A DNA stretch of 33,985 bases from JBFWYO01 sp050186335 (GTDB lineage Bacteria; Pseudomonadota; Alphaproteobacteria; Bin65): NCBI GenBank assembly GCA_050186335.1, contig JBFWYO010000055.1, positions 1-33,985 of the forward strand, written 5' to 3'. Under the pieces are notes generated by a model. That model had not been told where the DNA came from, ran no database searches, and saw only the letters and a program-made list of their open reading frames with translations. Below, one piece after another: positions 19,774 through 27,355 of this stretch. The position numbers and the translations under genes were made by a program. The number at the start of each line of letters is the position of its first letter. The stretch's first letter is position 1.

Positions 19774-21180
19774 TCAACCGGCTTGTGGCGCCCGCATCCG
19801 CTCCGCCGCGCGCATGCGCCAGGCAAGATACAACGCCAGACCGATCGAGGGTATGCCGACCGCGGCGGAGTAGATGAAGAAATTGGCATAGGCGGCCGGG
19901 TTCAGCACCTTGCCGCCCTGCACGACCAGGCCGAGACTTTCCGCGATCCATCCGGAAAATCCGCCGACGATCTTGCCGGTGAAGGTCATCAGCGAGCTGA
20001 ACAGGGCGTATTGCGTGGCCGTATAGGCGGCACTGGTCAGGCTCGACAGATAGGCGATGAAGGCCGATCCGGCGAACCCGCCGGCGAAATTGTCGGCCGA
20101 GATCACCGTCGCGAGCATCGGCAGCGAATGTCCGATCCCGGCCAGCCACGCGAACAGCAGATTACCCGCCGAGATCAGCACCGCGGCGACCACCATCGGC
20201 CGCATGATGCCGAAGCGCGCCACCGCGATCCCGCCCGCGAACGCGCCGGCGATGGTGGCGAAGAAGCCGAAGATCTTCACCACGTCGGCCACCTCGGTCT
20301 TGGTGAAGCCAAGGTCGAAGTAGAATTTGGTCGCCATCGAGCCGAGCGTGATGTCGCTAAGCCTGAATAGCGTGATGAAGATCAGGATCACGATGGCGAT
20401 CGAACCCTGGCGCGAAAAGAAATCGACGAACGGGCACACCACGGCGCCGAGAAACCAGGCAATCGCCGCGCGCAGACGCGGATTCATGCTTGGATTGCGC
20501 GCCACGAACGCAACCACGCGCGCTTCGCGCTGATGCGCGGTATCGTCGCGCGTCACCTCGGGCTCGCGCACCAGGAAGATGGTGACGATGCCGACCAACG
20601 TGCATGCCGCCATGATCAGATACGACGTCGTCCACGACGCCCACTGCGCGAAATACAGCGCGCCCGCGCCGGCCACCAGCACCGCCAGGCGGTAACCGAG
20701 CTGGTACATGGCGGCCATGGCGCCCTGCAGATCCTGGTCGACCGCTTCGATGCGATAGGCGTCGAGCGCCACGTCCTGGGTCGCCGAGGAAAACGCCACC
20801 AGCAGCGCGAACAACGCCATGACGGCGAGATTCTGCTTGGGATCGGTCAGCGCCATGCCGACCAGCCCGGTGGCGATGCCCAGCATGGCGAGCAGCATCC
20901 AACTGCGCCGGCGTCCCATGCGGGCGGTCAGCATCGGCAGGCGTACCCGGTCGATGACCGGCGCCCAGAACACTTTTATCGAATAGGTCAGTCCGATCCA
21001 GGTGGCGAAGGCGATGGTCTTCGGATCGTAGCCCGCTTCGGCGAGCCAGAATTGCAGCGTGCTGAACACCAGCAGGAACGGCAGCCCGGCGGAAAAGCCG
21101 AGAAACAACATGCCGACCACGCGGCCGCGCGCGTAGGTCGCCAGCGCTTGGCCCCAGCTACGTTTGGCGGGGGCGTTCAT
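19774..21180 (-). CDS. ampG: AmpG-like MFS permease
   Basis: A 468-residue inner-membrane protein of the major facilitator superfamily that resembles AmpG, the importer of anhydro-muropeptides released during cell-wall turnover. Supporting signs are the N-terminal GFSAGLPFLLVFSTLQFWL, the segment TYSIKVFWAPVIDRVRLP, the cytoplasmic loop RMGRRRSWM, and SSATQDVALDAYRIE, all of which are close to AmpG signatures. About twelve hydrophobic helices are visible. The ATG at 21180 is the first in frame. The position 37 bases after the kinase gene and 61 bases before ald on the same strand suggests cotranscription. AmpG relatives with other substrates (for example siderophores or acyl-CoA) exist, so the substrate is an inference. 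Confidence 0.85.
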   Translation of the reverse strand: MNAPAKRSWGQALATYARGRVVGMLFLGFSAGLPFLLVFSTLQFWLAEAGYDPKTIAFATWIGLTYSIKVFWAPVIDRVRLPMLTARMGRRRSWMLLAMLGIATGLVGMALTDPKQNLAVMALFALLVAFSSATQDVALDAYRIEAVDQDLQGAMAAMYQLGYRLAVLVAGAGALYFAQWASWTTSYLIMAACTLVGIVTIFLVREPEVTRDDTAHQREARVVAFVARNPSMNPRLRAAIAWFLGAVVCPFVDFFSRQGSIAIVILIFITLFRLSDITLGSMATKFYFDLGFTKTEVADVVKIFGFFATIAGAFAGGIAVARFGIMRPMVVAAVLISAGNLLFAWLAGIGHSLPMLATVISADNFAGGFAGSAFIAYLSSLTSAAYTATQYALFSSLMTFTGKIVGGFSGWIAESLGLVVQGGKVLNPAAYANFFIYSAAVGIPSIGLALYLAWRMRAAERMRAPQAG

Positions 21181-21217
21181 GCCGGCCGCGCGCTCGTTCC
21201 GGCCATGGCGCTGCGCC

Positions 21218-22210
21218 TTATCCGAGTTGCTGCTTGACCAGCGCCGCCAGCGGCGTCGCCGGCCGGGCGCCCATGTGACTGATCGCCTCGCCGGCGGCGA
21301 TGCCGCCGATCTTGGCGCATTCCGCCAGCGACTTGCCGTGCGTCACACCGTACAGGAAACCCGCCGCGTACAGATCGCCGGCGCCGGTGGTGTCGACCAC
21401 GCGCGCGATCTTCGCCGCGTCGACCACGTGCACCTCGTTGCCCGCGATCACGACCGAGCCTTTCTCGCTGCGCGTCAGCGCCGCGATCTCGCATTTGCCG
21501 CGCACCTGCTGCAGGGCCTCGTCGAAATTCTTGGCGTCGTACAGCGAGACGATCTCGCTTTCGTTGGCGAACAGGATATCGACATGGCCGTCGACCAGCT
21601 CGCGAAACGAATCCCGGTGGCGTGCCACGCAGAACGCATCCGACAGCGACAGCGCCACCTTGCGCCCGGCCGCATGCGCAACCTGCGCCGCCTTCAGGAA
21701 CGCCTGCTTGGCCTTGGGCGGATCCCACAGATAGCCTTCCAGATAGGTGATCTTGGCGGCCTTGACGGTCGCCTCGTCGATCTCCTCCGGCCCGAAATCG
21801 ACCGAGACGCCCAGGAACGTGTTCATGGTGCGCTGCGCGTCCGGCGTCACCAGGATCAGACAGCGCGCGGTCGGCAGCCCATGCTTGGCCGCCGGGGTGT
21901 CGAACTTCACGCCGATGGCGCGGATATCGTGGCGGAACACGTCGCCCAGCTGGTCGTCGCGCACCTTGCCGAAGAACGCGCCCCTGCCGCCCAACGAGGC
22001 GATCCCGGCCATGGTGTTGGCCACCGAGCCGCCCGACATTTCGATGCCCGGGCCCATCGCGCCGTAGATCCGTTCCGCCTGCTCGGCGTCGATCAGCGTC
22101 ATGCCGCCCTTGGCCATCTTGTGCGCGGCCAAAAACCCGTCGTCGGTCTGCGACAATACATCGACGATCGCGTTGCCGATGCCCACCACGTCAAGCGCCT
22201 GTTGCGCCAT
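21218..22210 (-). CDS. PfkB-family carbohydrate kinase, probably adenosine kinase
   Basis: A 330-residue cytoplasmic ribokinase-type kinase. The N-terminal GIGNAIVDVLSQTDD and MSGGSVANTMAGIASLGG are the substrate-side motifs, and DTTGAGDLYAAGFLYG near the C-terminus is the PfkB signature with the catalytic aspartate and anion hole. Alphaproteobacterial proteins of this exact pattern are usually called adenosine kinase, which would phosphorylate adenosine to AMP; a sugar substrate cannot be ruled out. The ATG at 22210 was chosen because GAGG (22217-22220) lies six bases upstream and the family motif starts eight residues in; the longer frame to 22381 runs through the promoter region. It is the first gene of the minus-strand run ending at 14563. 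Confidence 0.88.
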   Translation of the reverse strand: MAQQALDVVGIGNAIVDVLSQTDDGFLAAHKMAKGGMTLIDAEQAERIYGAMGPGIEMSGGSVANTMAGIASLGGRGAFFGKVRDDQLGDVFRHDIRAIGVKFDTPAAKHGLPTARCLILVTPDAQRTMNTFLGVSVDFGPEEIDEATVKAAKITYLEGYLWDPPKAKQAFLKAAQVAHAAGRKVALSLSDAFCVARHRDSFRELVDGHVDILFANESEIVSLYDAKNFDEALQQVRGKCEIAALTRSEKGSVVIAGNEVHVVDAAKIARVVDTTGAGDLYAAGFLYGVTHGKSLAECAKIGGIAAGEAISHMGARPATPLAALVKQQLG

Positions 22211-22244
22211 ACGGAACCTCTTGCTGCTCGTGCCCCTCGGAAAA

Positions 22245-22280
22245 CCGCGCGCAGTATAGCCGCGCGCGGCGGCGAGACAA
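22245..22280 (-). promoter_or_regulatory. Sigma70-type promoter of the PfkB kinase gene inside a GC dyad
   Basis: On the minus strand, TTGTCT (22280-22275) and TATACT (22258-22253) are 16 bases apart, matching four and five consensus positions. The -10 element lies in the loop of a perfect 8-bp inverted repeat, CCGCGCGC (22245-22252) and GCGCGCGG (22262-22269). The predicted start of transcription is about 36 bases before the ATG. The dyad may be an operator or may be chance in GC-rich DNA. Confidence 0.42.
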
Positions 22281-22340
22281 GCAAGCCCGCACCGATAAGT
22301 CGGCGGCCGCAACGGTCCGCCGCGGTGGCAATCCGAGTCT

Positions 22341-22357
22341 CGTATCGCTAGGATACG
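22341..22357. promoter_or_regulatory. 17-bp dyad before the EI24-domain gene
   Basis: CGTATC (22341-22346) and GATACG (22352-22357) are exact complements around the five-base centre GCTAG. It is 38 bases upstream of the EI24-domain gene, overlapping a weak -10-like TAGGAT (22349-22354). The size and symmetry fit an operator for a dimeric regulator; no family could be named. Confidence 0.32.
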
Positions 22358-22395
22358 CGCGCTTCCGCTCTCGCCTCGCACGGATTTTTTCCTCC

Positions 22396-23073
22396 ATGAT
22401 GAATGCCCTCTCGCGCGCCTTCGGCCAGTTGGGCGATCCCAAGGTTTTGTGGATCATCCTGATCAGCCTGGTCATCACCATCGGTCTCATGGTCGGCCTG
22501 TGGATGCTGCTCAACTGGCTGATCAGCGACACCAAGCTGTTCAATTGGGGCATTCTCAACTGGACGGTGCGTATGTTGGGCGGCATCGGGGTCACCTATC
22601 TGGTGCTGCTGATGTTCCCGATCATCATGCTGGTCGTCTCGAGCTGCTTTCTCGATTTCGTCGTGCGCGCGGTCGAAGCCAAGCATTATCCGTATCTGCC
22701 GAAGCAGCGCGATCAGTCGGTCGGCGAGATCATCTGGTACATCGTCGTGCTGCTGCTGATCTCGATCGGCCTCAACCTGCTGCTGCTGCCGTTCTATTTC
22801 ATTCCGATCCTGTCGATCGTCGTGGCGTGGACGGTGAACGGCTACCTGATGGGGCGCTCGTATTACGATCTGGTGGCCCAGCTCCGGCTCGAGCCGGCGC
22901 AGGTCAAGCAGCTGCGCGCGCAACGCGGCGGGCGCATCTTCGGCACCGGTTTCATCATCGCCGCACTCTCCACCGTGCCGATCCTCAACCTGGTCATGCC
23001 GGTCGTGGCATCCGCGTTCATGACGCACATCTTCCACGAGATGATCGGCAACAAGCCGGTGACCCCGGCCTGA
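22396..23073 (+). CDS. EI24/CysZ-like integral membrane protein
   Basis: A 225-residue, very hydrophobic protein of the EI24 superfamily, which includes CysZ. It begins MMNALSRAFGQLGDPKVLW and has about four hydrophobic stretches (around residues 20-45, 60-90, 115-145 and 170-200). The interior segment ISIGLNLLLLPFYFIPI and the following VNGYLMGRSYYDLV are typical of the family's conserved core. CysZ in gammaproteobacteria transports sulfate, but alphaproteobacterial relatives are uncharacterised, and no sulfur gene is nearby. Two adjacent ATGs (22396 and 22399) are both possible; no clear ribosome binding site precedes them. A small lipoprotein gene follows on the same strand after 42 bases. 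Confidence 0.82.
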   Translation: MMNALSRAFGQLGDPKVLWIILISLVITIGLMVGLWMLLNWLISDTKLFNWGILNWTVRMLGGIGVTYLVLLMFPIIMLVVSSCFLDFVVRAVEAKHYPYLPKQRDQSVGEIIWYIVVLLLISIGLNLLLLPFYFIPILSIVVAWTVNGYLMGRSYYDLVAQLRLEPAQVKQLRAQRGGRIFGTGFIIAALSTVPILNLVMPVVASAFMTHIFHEMIGNKPVTPA

Positions 23074-23115
23074 CGACGCCATCCCACCGGCAGAACTGCA
23101 ACGAGGATTTTTGCG

Positions 23116-23442
23116 ATGCGCTTAATCGTTCTTCCGCTGATCGCCACACTGGCCGTGGCAGCCTGCGCCGAACAGGCCAAGCTCGACGCGCCCGGCTCGG
23201 TCGGCATCAATGCGCCGTCCGATCTGCACGGCAAGACCGAGGCGGAGGTGGTCGCGCGCATCGGCCAGCCCAAGGTCAGGAACGAGGCGAACGCGGTAAA
23301 GGTCTGGCGCTACAACGGCCATCATTGCTCGCTCGACGTGTTCATCGCCGGCGGCAAGGTCACGCAAACCGACCTGCGCCGCCACCAGGGCGTGCACCAG
23401 TCGGACAGCACCTGTTTGCTGGATGCGCTGACGAAGAAATAG
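23116..23442 (+). CDS. Small BamE/SmpA-like lipoprotein
   Basis: A 108-residue predicted lipoprotein of unknown function. The signal sequence MRLIVLPLIATLAVAAC ends in a lipobox, VAAC, with the lipidated cysteine at residue 17. The mature part has the pattern of BamE/SmpA-type domains: a short lead, then LHGKTEAEVVARIGQPKV, KVWRYNG, and LDVFIAGGKVTQ. Two further cysteines, C71 and C100, could form a disulfide in the periplasm. Position 19 being glutamate, with alanine at +2 after the lipidated cysteine, suggests sorting to the outer membrane by the enterobacterial rule, though that rule is not universal. GAGGA lies before the ATG. It ends four bases from the convergent protease gene. Confidence 0.8.
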   Translation: MRLIVLPLIATLAVAACAEQAKLDAPGSVGINAPSDLHGKTEAEVVARIGQPKVRNEANAVKVWRYNGHHCSLDVFIAGGKVTQTDLRRHQGVHQSDSTCLLDALTKK

Positions 23443-23446
23443 CGGC

Positions 23447-24184
23447 TCAGCCCGGTGTCACCGCCGCCGCCGCCGCGCGCCGTTCCTGCGCGCGGATCAG
23501 CCGCTTGTGCAGGCGGCGCGCCCAGACGATCTCGGTTGCCAGGATCGCCAGCGCCACCATCAGCGCCACGAGCGCTCCGCCGCCGGCGTCCTGGCCGGCC
23601 TGGCTCTGGGCCAATTCGGTATACAGGATCGGCCAGTCGTACGCGCCGTGGAGGAGCATCGGCACCAGGAAAGCGAGAAACAGGAATCTTCCGCGCTTCT
23701 GCGGCATCAGCCACGCCATGCCGACATAGAAGCCCATGATGCAGCCGGCGAAGCCGTGCATCGGGATCGCCGTGAACGCGCGCAGCAGCGCCACCTCGAA
23801 GCCGTGCTGCAGCACATACATGATGTTCTCGAACGTGGCGAAGCCGAGCGAGACGGTAACCCCATACACGATGCCGTCCATCGCCTCGTCGAACGCCGGC
23901 CGGCGCATCGCGTACCAGACCAGCACCAGCAGCTTGAACAACTCCTCCGGAATGCCGGCGCCGAAGAACGCGCTGACGAAACCGGCCGCCAGCGGCTCGC
24001 GGATGCCGGCAAAGATCGATTGCATCAGAAATGCGAAGATCAGCACCGGGATGATGATCGCCCAGCCGAAGAAGAAGGTGGCGAGAATGTATTTGGTCGG
24101 CTCGCGGAACTTGTCCTTCTTGATGAAGTAGACGAGCACGAGTATCGGCGGCAGCACCGCGAGCGCCATCAGAATGATCGTCAT
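23447..24184 (-). CDS. PrsW-family intramembrane metalloprotease
   Basis: A 245-residue integral membrane protein of the PrsW family, related to the CAAX-type proteases. The presumed catalytic groups are all present: the glutamate pair E80/E81 in IPEELFK, E119 in TFENIMYVL, H143 in MHGFAGCIMG and H179 in LHGAYDWP, placed in or near hydrophobic helices. In Bacillus subtilis, PrsW makes the first cut in the anti-sigma factor RsiW. No anti-sigma or sigma gene lies in this window, so the substrate here is unknown. A strong GAGGGGG ribosome binding site precedes the ATG at 24184. It follows nth on the same strand after 27 bases and is probably cotranscribed. Confidence 0.9.
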   Translation of the reverse strand: MTIILMALAVLPPILVLVYFIKKDKFREPTKYILATFFFGWAIIIPVLIFAFLMQSIFAGIREPLAAGFVSAFFGAGIPEELFKLLVLVWYAMRRPAFDEAMDGIVYGVTVSLGFATFENIMYVLQHGFEVALLRAFTAIPMHGFAGCIMGFYVGMAWLMPQKRGRFLFLAFLVPMLLHGAYDWPILYTELAQSQAGQDAGGGALVALMVALAILATEIVWARRLHKRLIRAQERRAAAAAVTPG

Positions 24185-24211
24185 GCGTCCAACCCCCTCC
24201 GCCTCGCCCCC

Positions 24212-24892
24212 TCAGGCCGGCTTGCGCGCCGGCCGGGAAATCTTGCCCTCGACCGGCGCCGTCAGTTCCTTGCCTTTATAGCGGCACAGCCCGGCGACCG
24301 GGCAATGCCAGCATTCCGGGCGGCGCGCCTTGCAGACGTAGCGCCCGTGCAGGATCAGCCAATGGTGCGCGTGCTGCTTGTAGGCGTCCGGCACGGCCCG
24401 CTCGAGCTTGAGTTCGACCGCAAGCGGCGTCTTGCCCGGCGCCAGTCCGGTGCGGTTGCCGACGCGGAAGATGTGCGTGTCCACGGCGATCGTCTTGTGG
24501 CCGAAGGCGATGTTCAGCACCACGTTGGCGGTCTTGCGGCCGACGCCCGGCAGCCGCTCCAGCGCCTCGCGGTCCTCCGGCACCTTGCCGTCGTATTGCG
24601 CGATCAGCATCTCGCTCAGCCGGATCACGTTCTTGGCCTTGCTGTTGAACAGACCGATGGTCTTGATGAACTGCTTCAGCTTGGCTTCGCCGAGCGCCAC
24701 CATCTTGCGCGGCGTGTCGGCGATCTTGAACAAGGGCCCGGTGGCCTTGTTGACGCCGGTATCGGTTGCCTGCGCGGACAGTACGACCGCGACCAGCAGC
24801 GTGTACGGATTGCGATACTCGAGTTCGCCGCGCGGATCGGGCCGCGCGCGCTTCAACCGCGCGAAGAACTCTTCAACCTGCTCTTTCTTCAT
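24212..24892 (-). CDS. nth: Endonuclease III
   Basis: Nth is a DNA glycosylase/AP lyase that removes oxidised pyrimidines during base excision repair. The 226-residue protein has the helix-hairpin-helix LPGVGRKTANVVLN with catalytic lysine K120, the catalytic aspartate D138 in AVDTHIFRV, and the iron-sulfur loop with cysteines C187, C194, C197 and C203 in the C-x6-C-x2-C-x5-C pattern; this numbering coincides with the E. coli enzyme. The ATG at 24892 gives the standard N-terminus (MKKEQVEEFFARLKRARPDP). It is divergent from the DUF2244 gene, an arrangement that I recall from other alphaproteobacteria. Confidence 0.96.
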   Translation of the reverse strand: MKKEQVEEFFARLKRARPDPRGELEYRNPYTLLVAVVLSAQATDTGVNKATGPLFKIADTPRKMVALGEAKLKQFIKTIGLFNSKAKNVIRLSEMLIAQYDGKVPEDREALERLPGVGRKTANVVLNIAFGHKTIAVDTHIFRVGNRTGLAPGKTPLAVELKLERAVPDAYKQHAHHWLILHGRYVCKARRPECWHCPVAGLCRYKGKELTAPVEGKISRPARKPA

Positions 24893-24956
24893 GCCGGTGG
24901 GCCGGGAAATGCGCGGGATGGCTGCTATGCAGTGCGGGGATTTGCCAGTCTCGCAC

Positions 24957-24985
24957 TTTACCCTGTGCGGTGCCATACCTATCAT
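24957..24985 (+). promoter_or_regulatory. Promoter placing transcription start at the DUF2244 start codon
   Basis: TTTACC (24957-24962) and TATCAT (24980-24985) are separated by 17 bases and match four and five consensus positions. The usual start, seven bases beyond the -10, falls at 24992, which is the A of the DUF2244 ATG. No Shine-Dalgarno is seen there. This suggests a leaderless message. Confidence 0.4.
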
Positions 24986-24991
24986 CGCGCC

Positions 24992-25498
24992 ATGCCGCTC
25001 AAGCCAGACTCGTCGCGCGAAAAAGGCGCGGCCCCCGTATATTTTTCCGCCACCTTGTACCCGCATCGCAGCCTGGGCCCGCGCGGCTTCATGCTGGTGA
25101 TGCTGGCGGTTGCCGGATTCAGTTTCGCCGCTGGCCTGGGCTTCTTTCTCGCCGGCGCTTGGCCGGTCATCGGCTTTCTCGGGCTCGACGTGGCGCTGCT
25201 GTACTGGGCGTTCAAGGCCACCTATCGGCGCGGCCGGCAGTACGAAACCGTGCACCTGACCGACGACGCGCTGAAGATCGTCCGCATCGGGCCGGGCAAC
25301 CGGATGCAGGCCTGGCGGTTCCAGCCGTACTGGGTGCAGGTCGCGCTCGACGATCCGCCCGAGCACGACAGCATGCTGGAGTTGCGCTCGCACGGCCGCG
25401 CGCTGGTAATCGGCAGCTTCCTGGCCGCCGACGAGCGCAAGCAGGTCGCGCAATCGCTGCGGGCGGCCTTGCGTCGCGTGCGGAACGCCGCGCCATGA
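24992..25498 (+). CDS. DUF2244 membrane protein
   Basis: A 168-residue protein of the DUF2244 family, common in alphaproteobacteria and of unknown function. After a polar N-terminus, YFSATLYPHRSLGPRGF leads into two hydrophobic helices (about residues 36-55 and 58-75), followed by the basic turn KATYRRGRQYETVHLT and a beta-rich cytoplasmic domain with WRFQPYWVQVAL, a family hallmark. It ends with an Arg-rich helix. The start at 24992 gives the normal family length; the much longer open frame upstream reads through antisense nth and prsW sequence. Its stop overlaps the start of the first EamA transporter in ATGA (25495-25498). Confidence 0.85.
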   Translation: MPLKPDSSREKGAAPVYFSATLYPHRSLGPRGFMLVMLAVAGFSFAAGLGFFLAGAWPVIGFLGLDVALLYWAFKATYRRGRQYETVHLTDDALKIVRIGPGNRMQAWRFQPYWVQVALDDPPEHDSMLELRSHGRALVIGSFLAADERKQVAQSLRAALRRVRNAAP

Positions 25499-26415
25499 GC
25501 GCGGCGCCCGCGACCGCGGCGGCGCACCCGGCGCTGAAATACGTATTGCTGCTGGCATTGGGCAGCATCTGGGGCACGTCCTATATGTTCCAGAGCCTTG
25601 CGGTAAAGACCATTCCCCCGATCACGGTGGCGACGTGCCGCGTACTGATCGGCGGTTTGCTTCTGCTCAGCGTCGCGTGCGCGCAGCGGCTGAAGTTTCC
25701 GCGCGACGGACGCACCTGGTTCGTCTTCGTGATGTTCGGCGCCGCCGGGCAGGCGCTGCCGTTCAGCATGGTTTCGACCGGCCAGTTGCACGTCAACAGT
25801 GGGCTGACCGCGATCCTGGTGGCGACGACGCCGTTGTTCACGTTGCTGCTTGCGCATTTCTTCACGCGCGACGATCGCATCACGCCGCCCAAGGCGGTCG
25901 GCATGGTGCTGGCCTTCGCCGGCATCGTTTTTCTGATCGGCCCGTCCGCGCTGGGCGAGCTCGGCCGGGATTTCTGGTCGCAGATCCTTATCGTCGGCGG
26001 CGCCTTCTTCTTCGCCGTCTCGATCGTCGTGGCGCGCGCCACGCGGCACGTGCCGTTTGCGGTCAGCGCCAGCTGTTCGCTGCTGTCCGGTGCCGCCTTT
26101 GCGCTGCCCATCGCGCTCCTGTTCGAGCGGCCATGGACGGCCGAGCCGTCATGGATCTCGCTCGCGGCGGTCGCCAGCCTCGCGGTGCTGGGAACCGCCA
26201 TCGGCACGCTGATGTTCTTTCGGCTGATCAAGTTGGCCGGCTCCAACTTCGTCTCGCTGAACAATTATCTGGCGCCAGCGATCGCCGTGGCGCTCGGGCT
26301 CACGTTCCTGGGCGAAGGCTTGAGCTGGCCGACGATCGCCGCCATCGGCATGATCTTCGCCGGCATCGCGGTGACCAACCTGCGCCGGCGCGCCGGCGTC
26401 ATGCCCACGACATGA
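25495..26415 (+). CDS. EamA/DMT-family transporter, first of three tandem paralogues
   Basis: A 306-residue drug/metabolite transporter superfamily protein with about ten hydrophobic helices arranged as two EamA repeats. The first helix has the family's LLALGSIWGTSYMFQSLAVK, and the second half ends with LNNYLAPAIAVALGLTFLGEGLSW. Such proteins export amino acids, metabolites or drugs, or sometimes import; the substrate cannot be told. The ATG at 25495 overlaps the TGA of the DUF2244 gene, so translation is coupled. The second repeat starts with RHVPFAVSASCSLLSGA; the DNA for that segment is identical over 27 bases (26061-26087) to the next paralogue, indicating duplication of the gene. Confidence 0.9.
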   Translation: MSAAPATAAAHPALKYVLLLALGSIWGTSYMFQSLAVKTIPPITVATCRVLIGGLLLLSVACAQRLKFPRDGRTWFVFVMFGAAGQALPFSMVSTGQLHVNSGLTAILVATTPLFTLLLAHFFTRDDRITPPKAVGMVLAFAGIVFLIGPSALGELGRDFWSQILIVGGAFFFAVSIVVARATRHVPFAVSASCSLLSGAAFALPIALLFERPWTAEPSWISLAAVASLAVLGTAIGTLMFFRLIKLAGSNFVSLNNYLAPAIAVALGLTFLGEGLSWPTIAAIGMIFAGIAVTNLRRRAGVMPTT

Positions 26416-26436
26416 ACCCCGCGACATGAACCCCGC
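26409..26436. repeat. 14-bp tandem duplication across the junction of the first two EamA genes
   Basis: GACATGAACCCCGC occurs twice in direct succession (26409-26422 and 26423-26436). Each copy contains an ATG. The first ATG (26412) overlaps the stop of the preceding gene as ATGA, in the same manner as the other gene junctions here, but it now leads to a stop after five codons (TGA at 26427). The second ATG (26426) opens the next transporter. The unit is not a multiple of three, so the duplication moved the start into a new frame position. Confidence 0.9.
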
Positions 26437-27355
26437 GCCGCCCGCAATCCCGCCGTCCGCACCGCGCCCGTGGCTGAAATATCTGTTTCTGTCGTCGCTC
26501 GGGCTGATCTGGGGCTCGTCGTATATGCTCAACATTGTGGCGCTGAAGAGCGTCACACCGCTGACCGTAACCACGACGCGCATATTTCTCGGCGGGCTGA
26601 TCATGCTCGCCGTGGCGCGCGCGCAGGGCTACCGCCTTCCGCGCGACCCGCGCACTTGGTTGTTGCTGATCGCGTTCGGCGTGATCGGCCAGGCGATGTC
26701 GTTCGGGCTGGTCGCGTTCGGCCAGTTGCACGTCGGCAGCGGATTGACCGGCATCATCATCACCATCGTGCCGCTGTTCACGCTCGTACTCGCCCATCTG
26801 CTGACCAAGGACGAGCGGATCACGCCGCCCAAGGCCGCCGGCGTAATCATGGCGCTGATCGGTATTCTGCTGCTGCTCGGTCCGGCGGCGCTGGCCGGCC
26901 TCGGTGGGCACTTTTGGGGCCAGATGATGATGGTCGGCGGCGCATTCACCTTCAGCCTGTCGATGATCATCGCCAAGTGGGTGCGCCACGTGCCGTTCCC
27001 GGTCAGCGCCAGCTGTTCGCTGCTGTCGGCGGCCGTGGTGCTGATGCCGTTGGCGCTCGTAATTGAACATCCGTGGACGCTGCAGCCGACATTGCTGTCG
27101 TCCGGCGCCGTCATAGTGCTCGGTGTGTTCGGCACCGCGATCGGGATGCTGATCCTGTTCCGCCTCGTCGCCATGGCCGGCGCCGCCTTCGTTTCGCTCA
27201 ACAACTACATCGCCACCATTGTGGCCGTGCTGTGGGGCGTTCTGCTGCTCGGCGAGCCGCTGACCTGGCTGATGATCGGCGCCATGGCGGTGATCTTCTC
27301 CGGCATCGCGGTCGCCAACCTGCGCTGGCCGCCGCGCGGCACGAGTCTGCCATGA
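26426..27355 (+). CDS. EamA/DMT-family transporter, second tandem paralogue
   Basis: A 309-residue ten-helix transporter of the drug/metabolite superfamily. The first helix LSSLGLIWGSSYMLNIVALK and the closing LNNYIATIVAVLWGVLLLGE mark the two EamA repeats. It is more like the first paralogue than the third in the centre of the protein (RHVPFPVSASCSLLSA). Start at 26426, created or moved by a 14-base tandem duplication; the ancestral start probably overlapped the previous stop. The TGA at its end overlaps the ATG of the third paralogue (27352-27355). Substrate unknown. Confidence 0.9.
   Translation: MNPAPPAIPPSAPRPWLKYLFLSSLGLIWGSSYMLNIVALKSVTPLTVTTTRIFLGGLIMLAVARAQGYRLPRDPRTWLLLIAFGVIGQAMSFGLVAFGQLHVGSGLTGIIITIVPLFTLVLAHLLTKDERITPPKAAGVIMALIGILLLLGPAALAGLGGHFWGQMMMVGGAFTFSLSMIIAKWVRHVPFPVSASCSLLSAAVVLMPLALVIEHPWTLQPTLLSSGAVIVLGVFGTAIGMLILFRLVAMAGAAFVSLNNYIATIVAVLWGVLLLGEPLTWLMIGAMAVIFSGIAVANLRWPPRGTSLP

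Noticed and set aside
23507..24991. Long plus-strand frame leading into the DUF2244 gene
   Set aside because: It runs antisense through prsW and nth, both supported by catalytic motifs; only the part from 24992 has family similarity.
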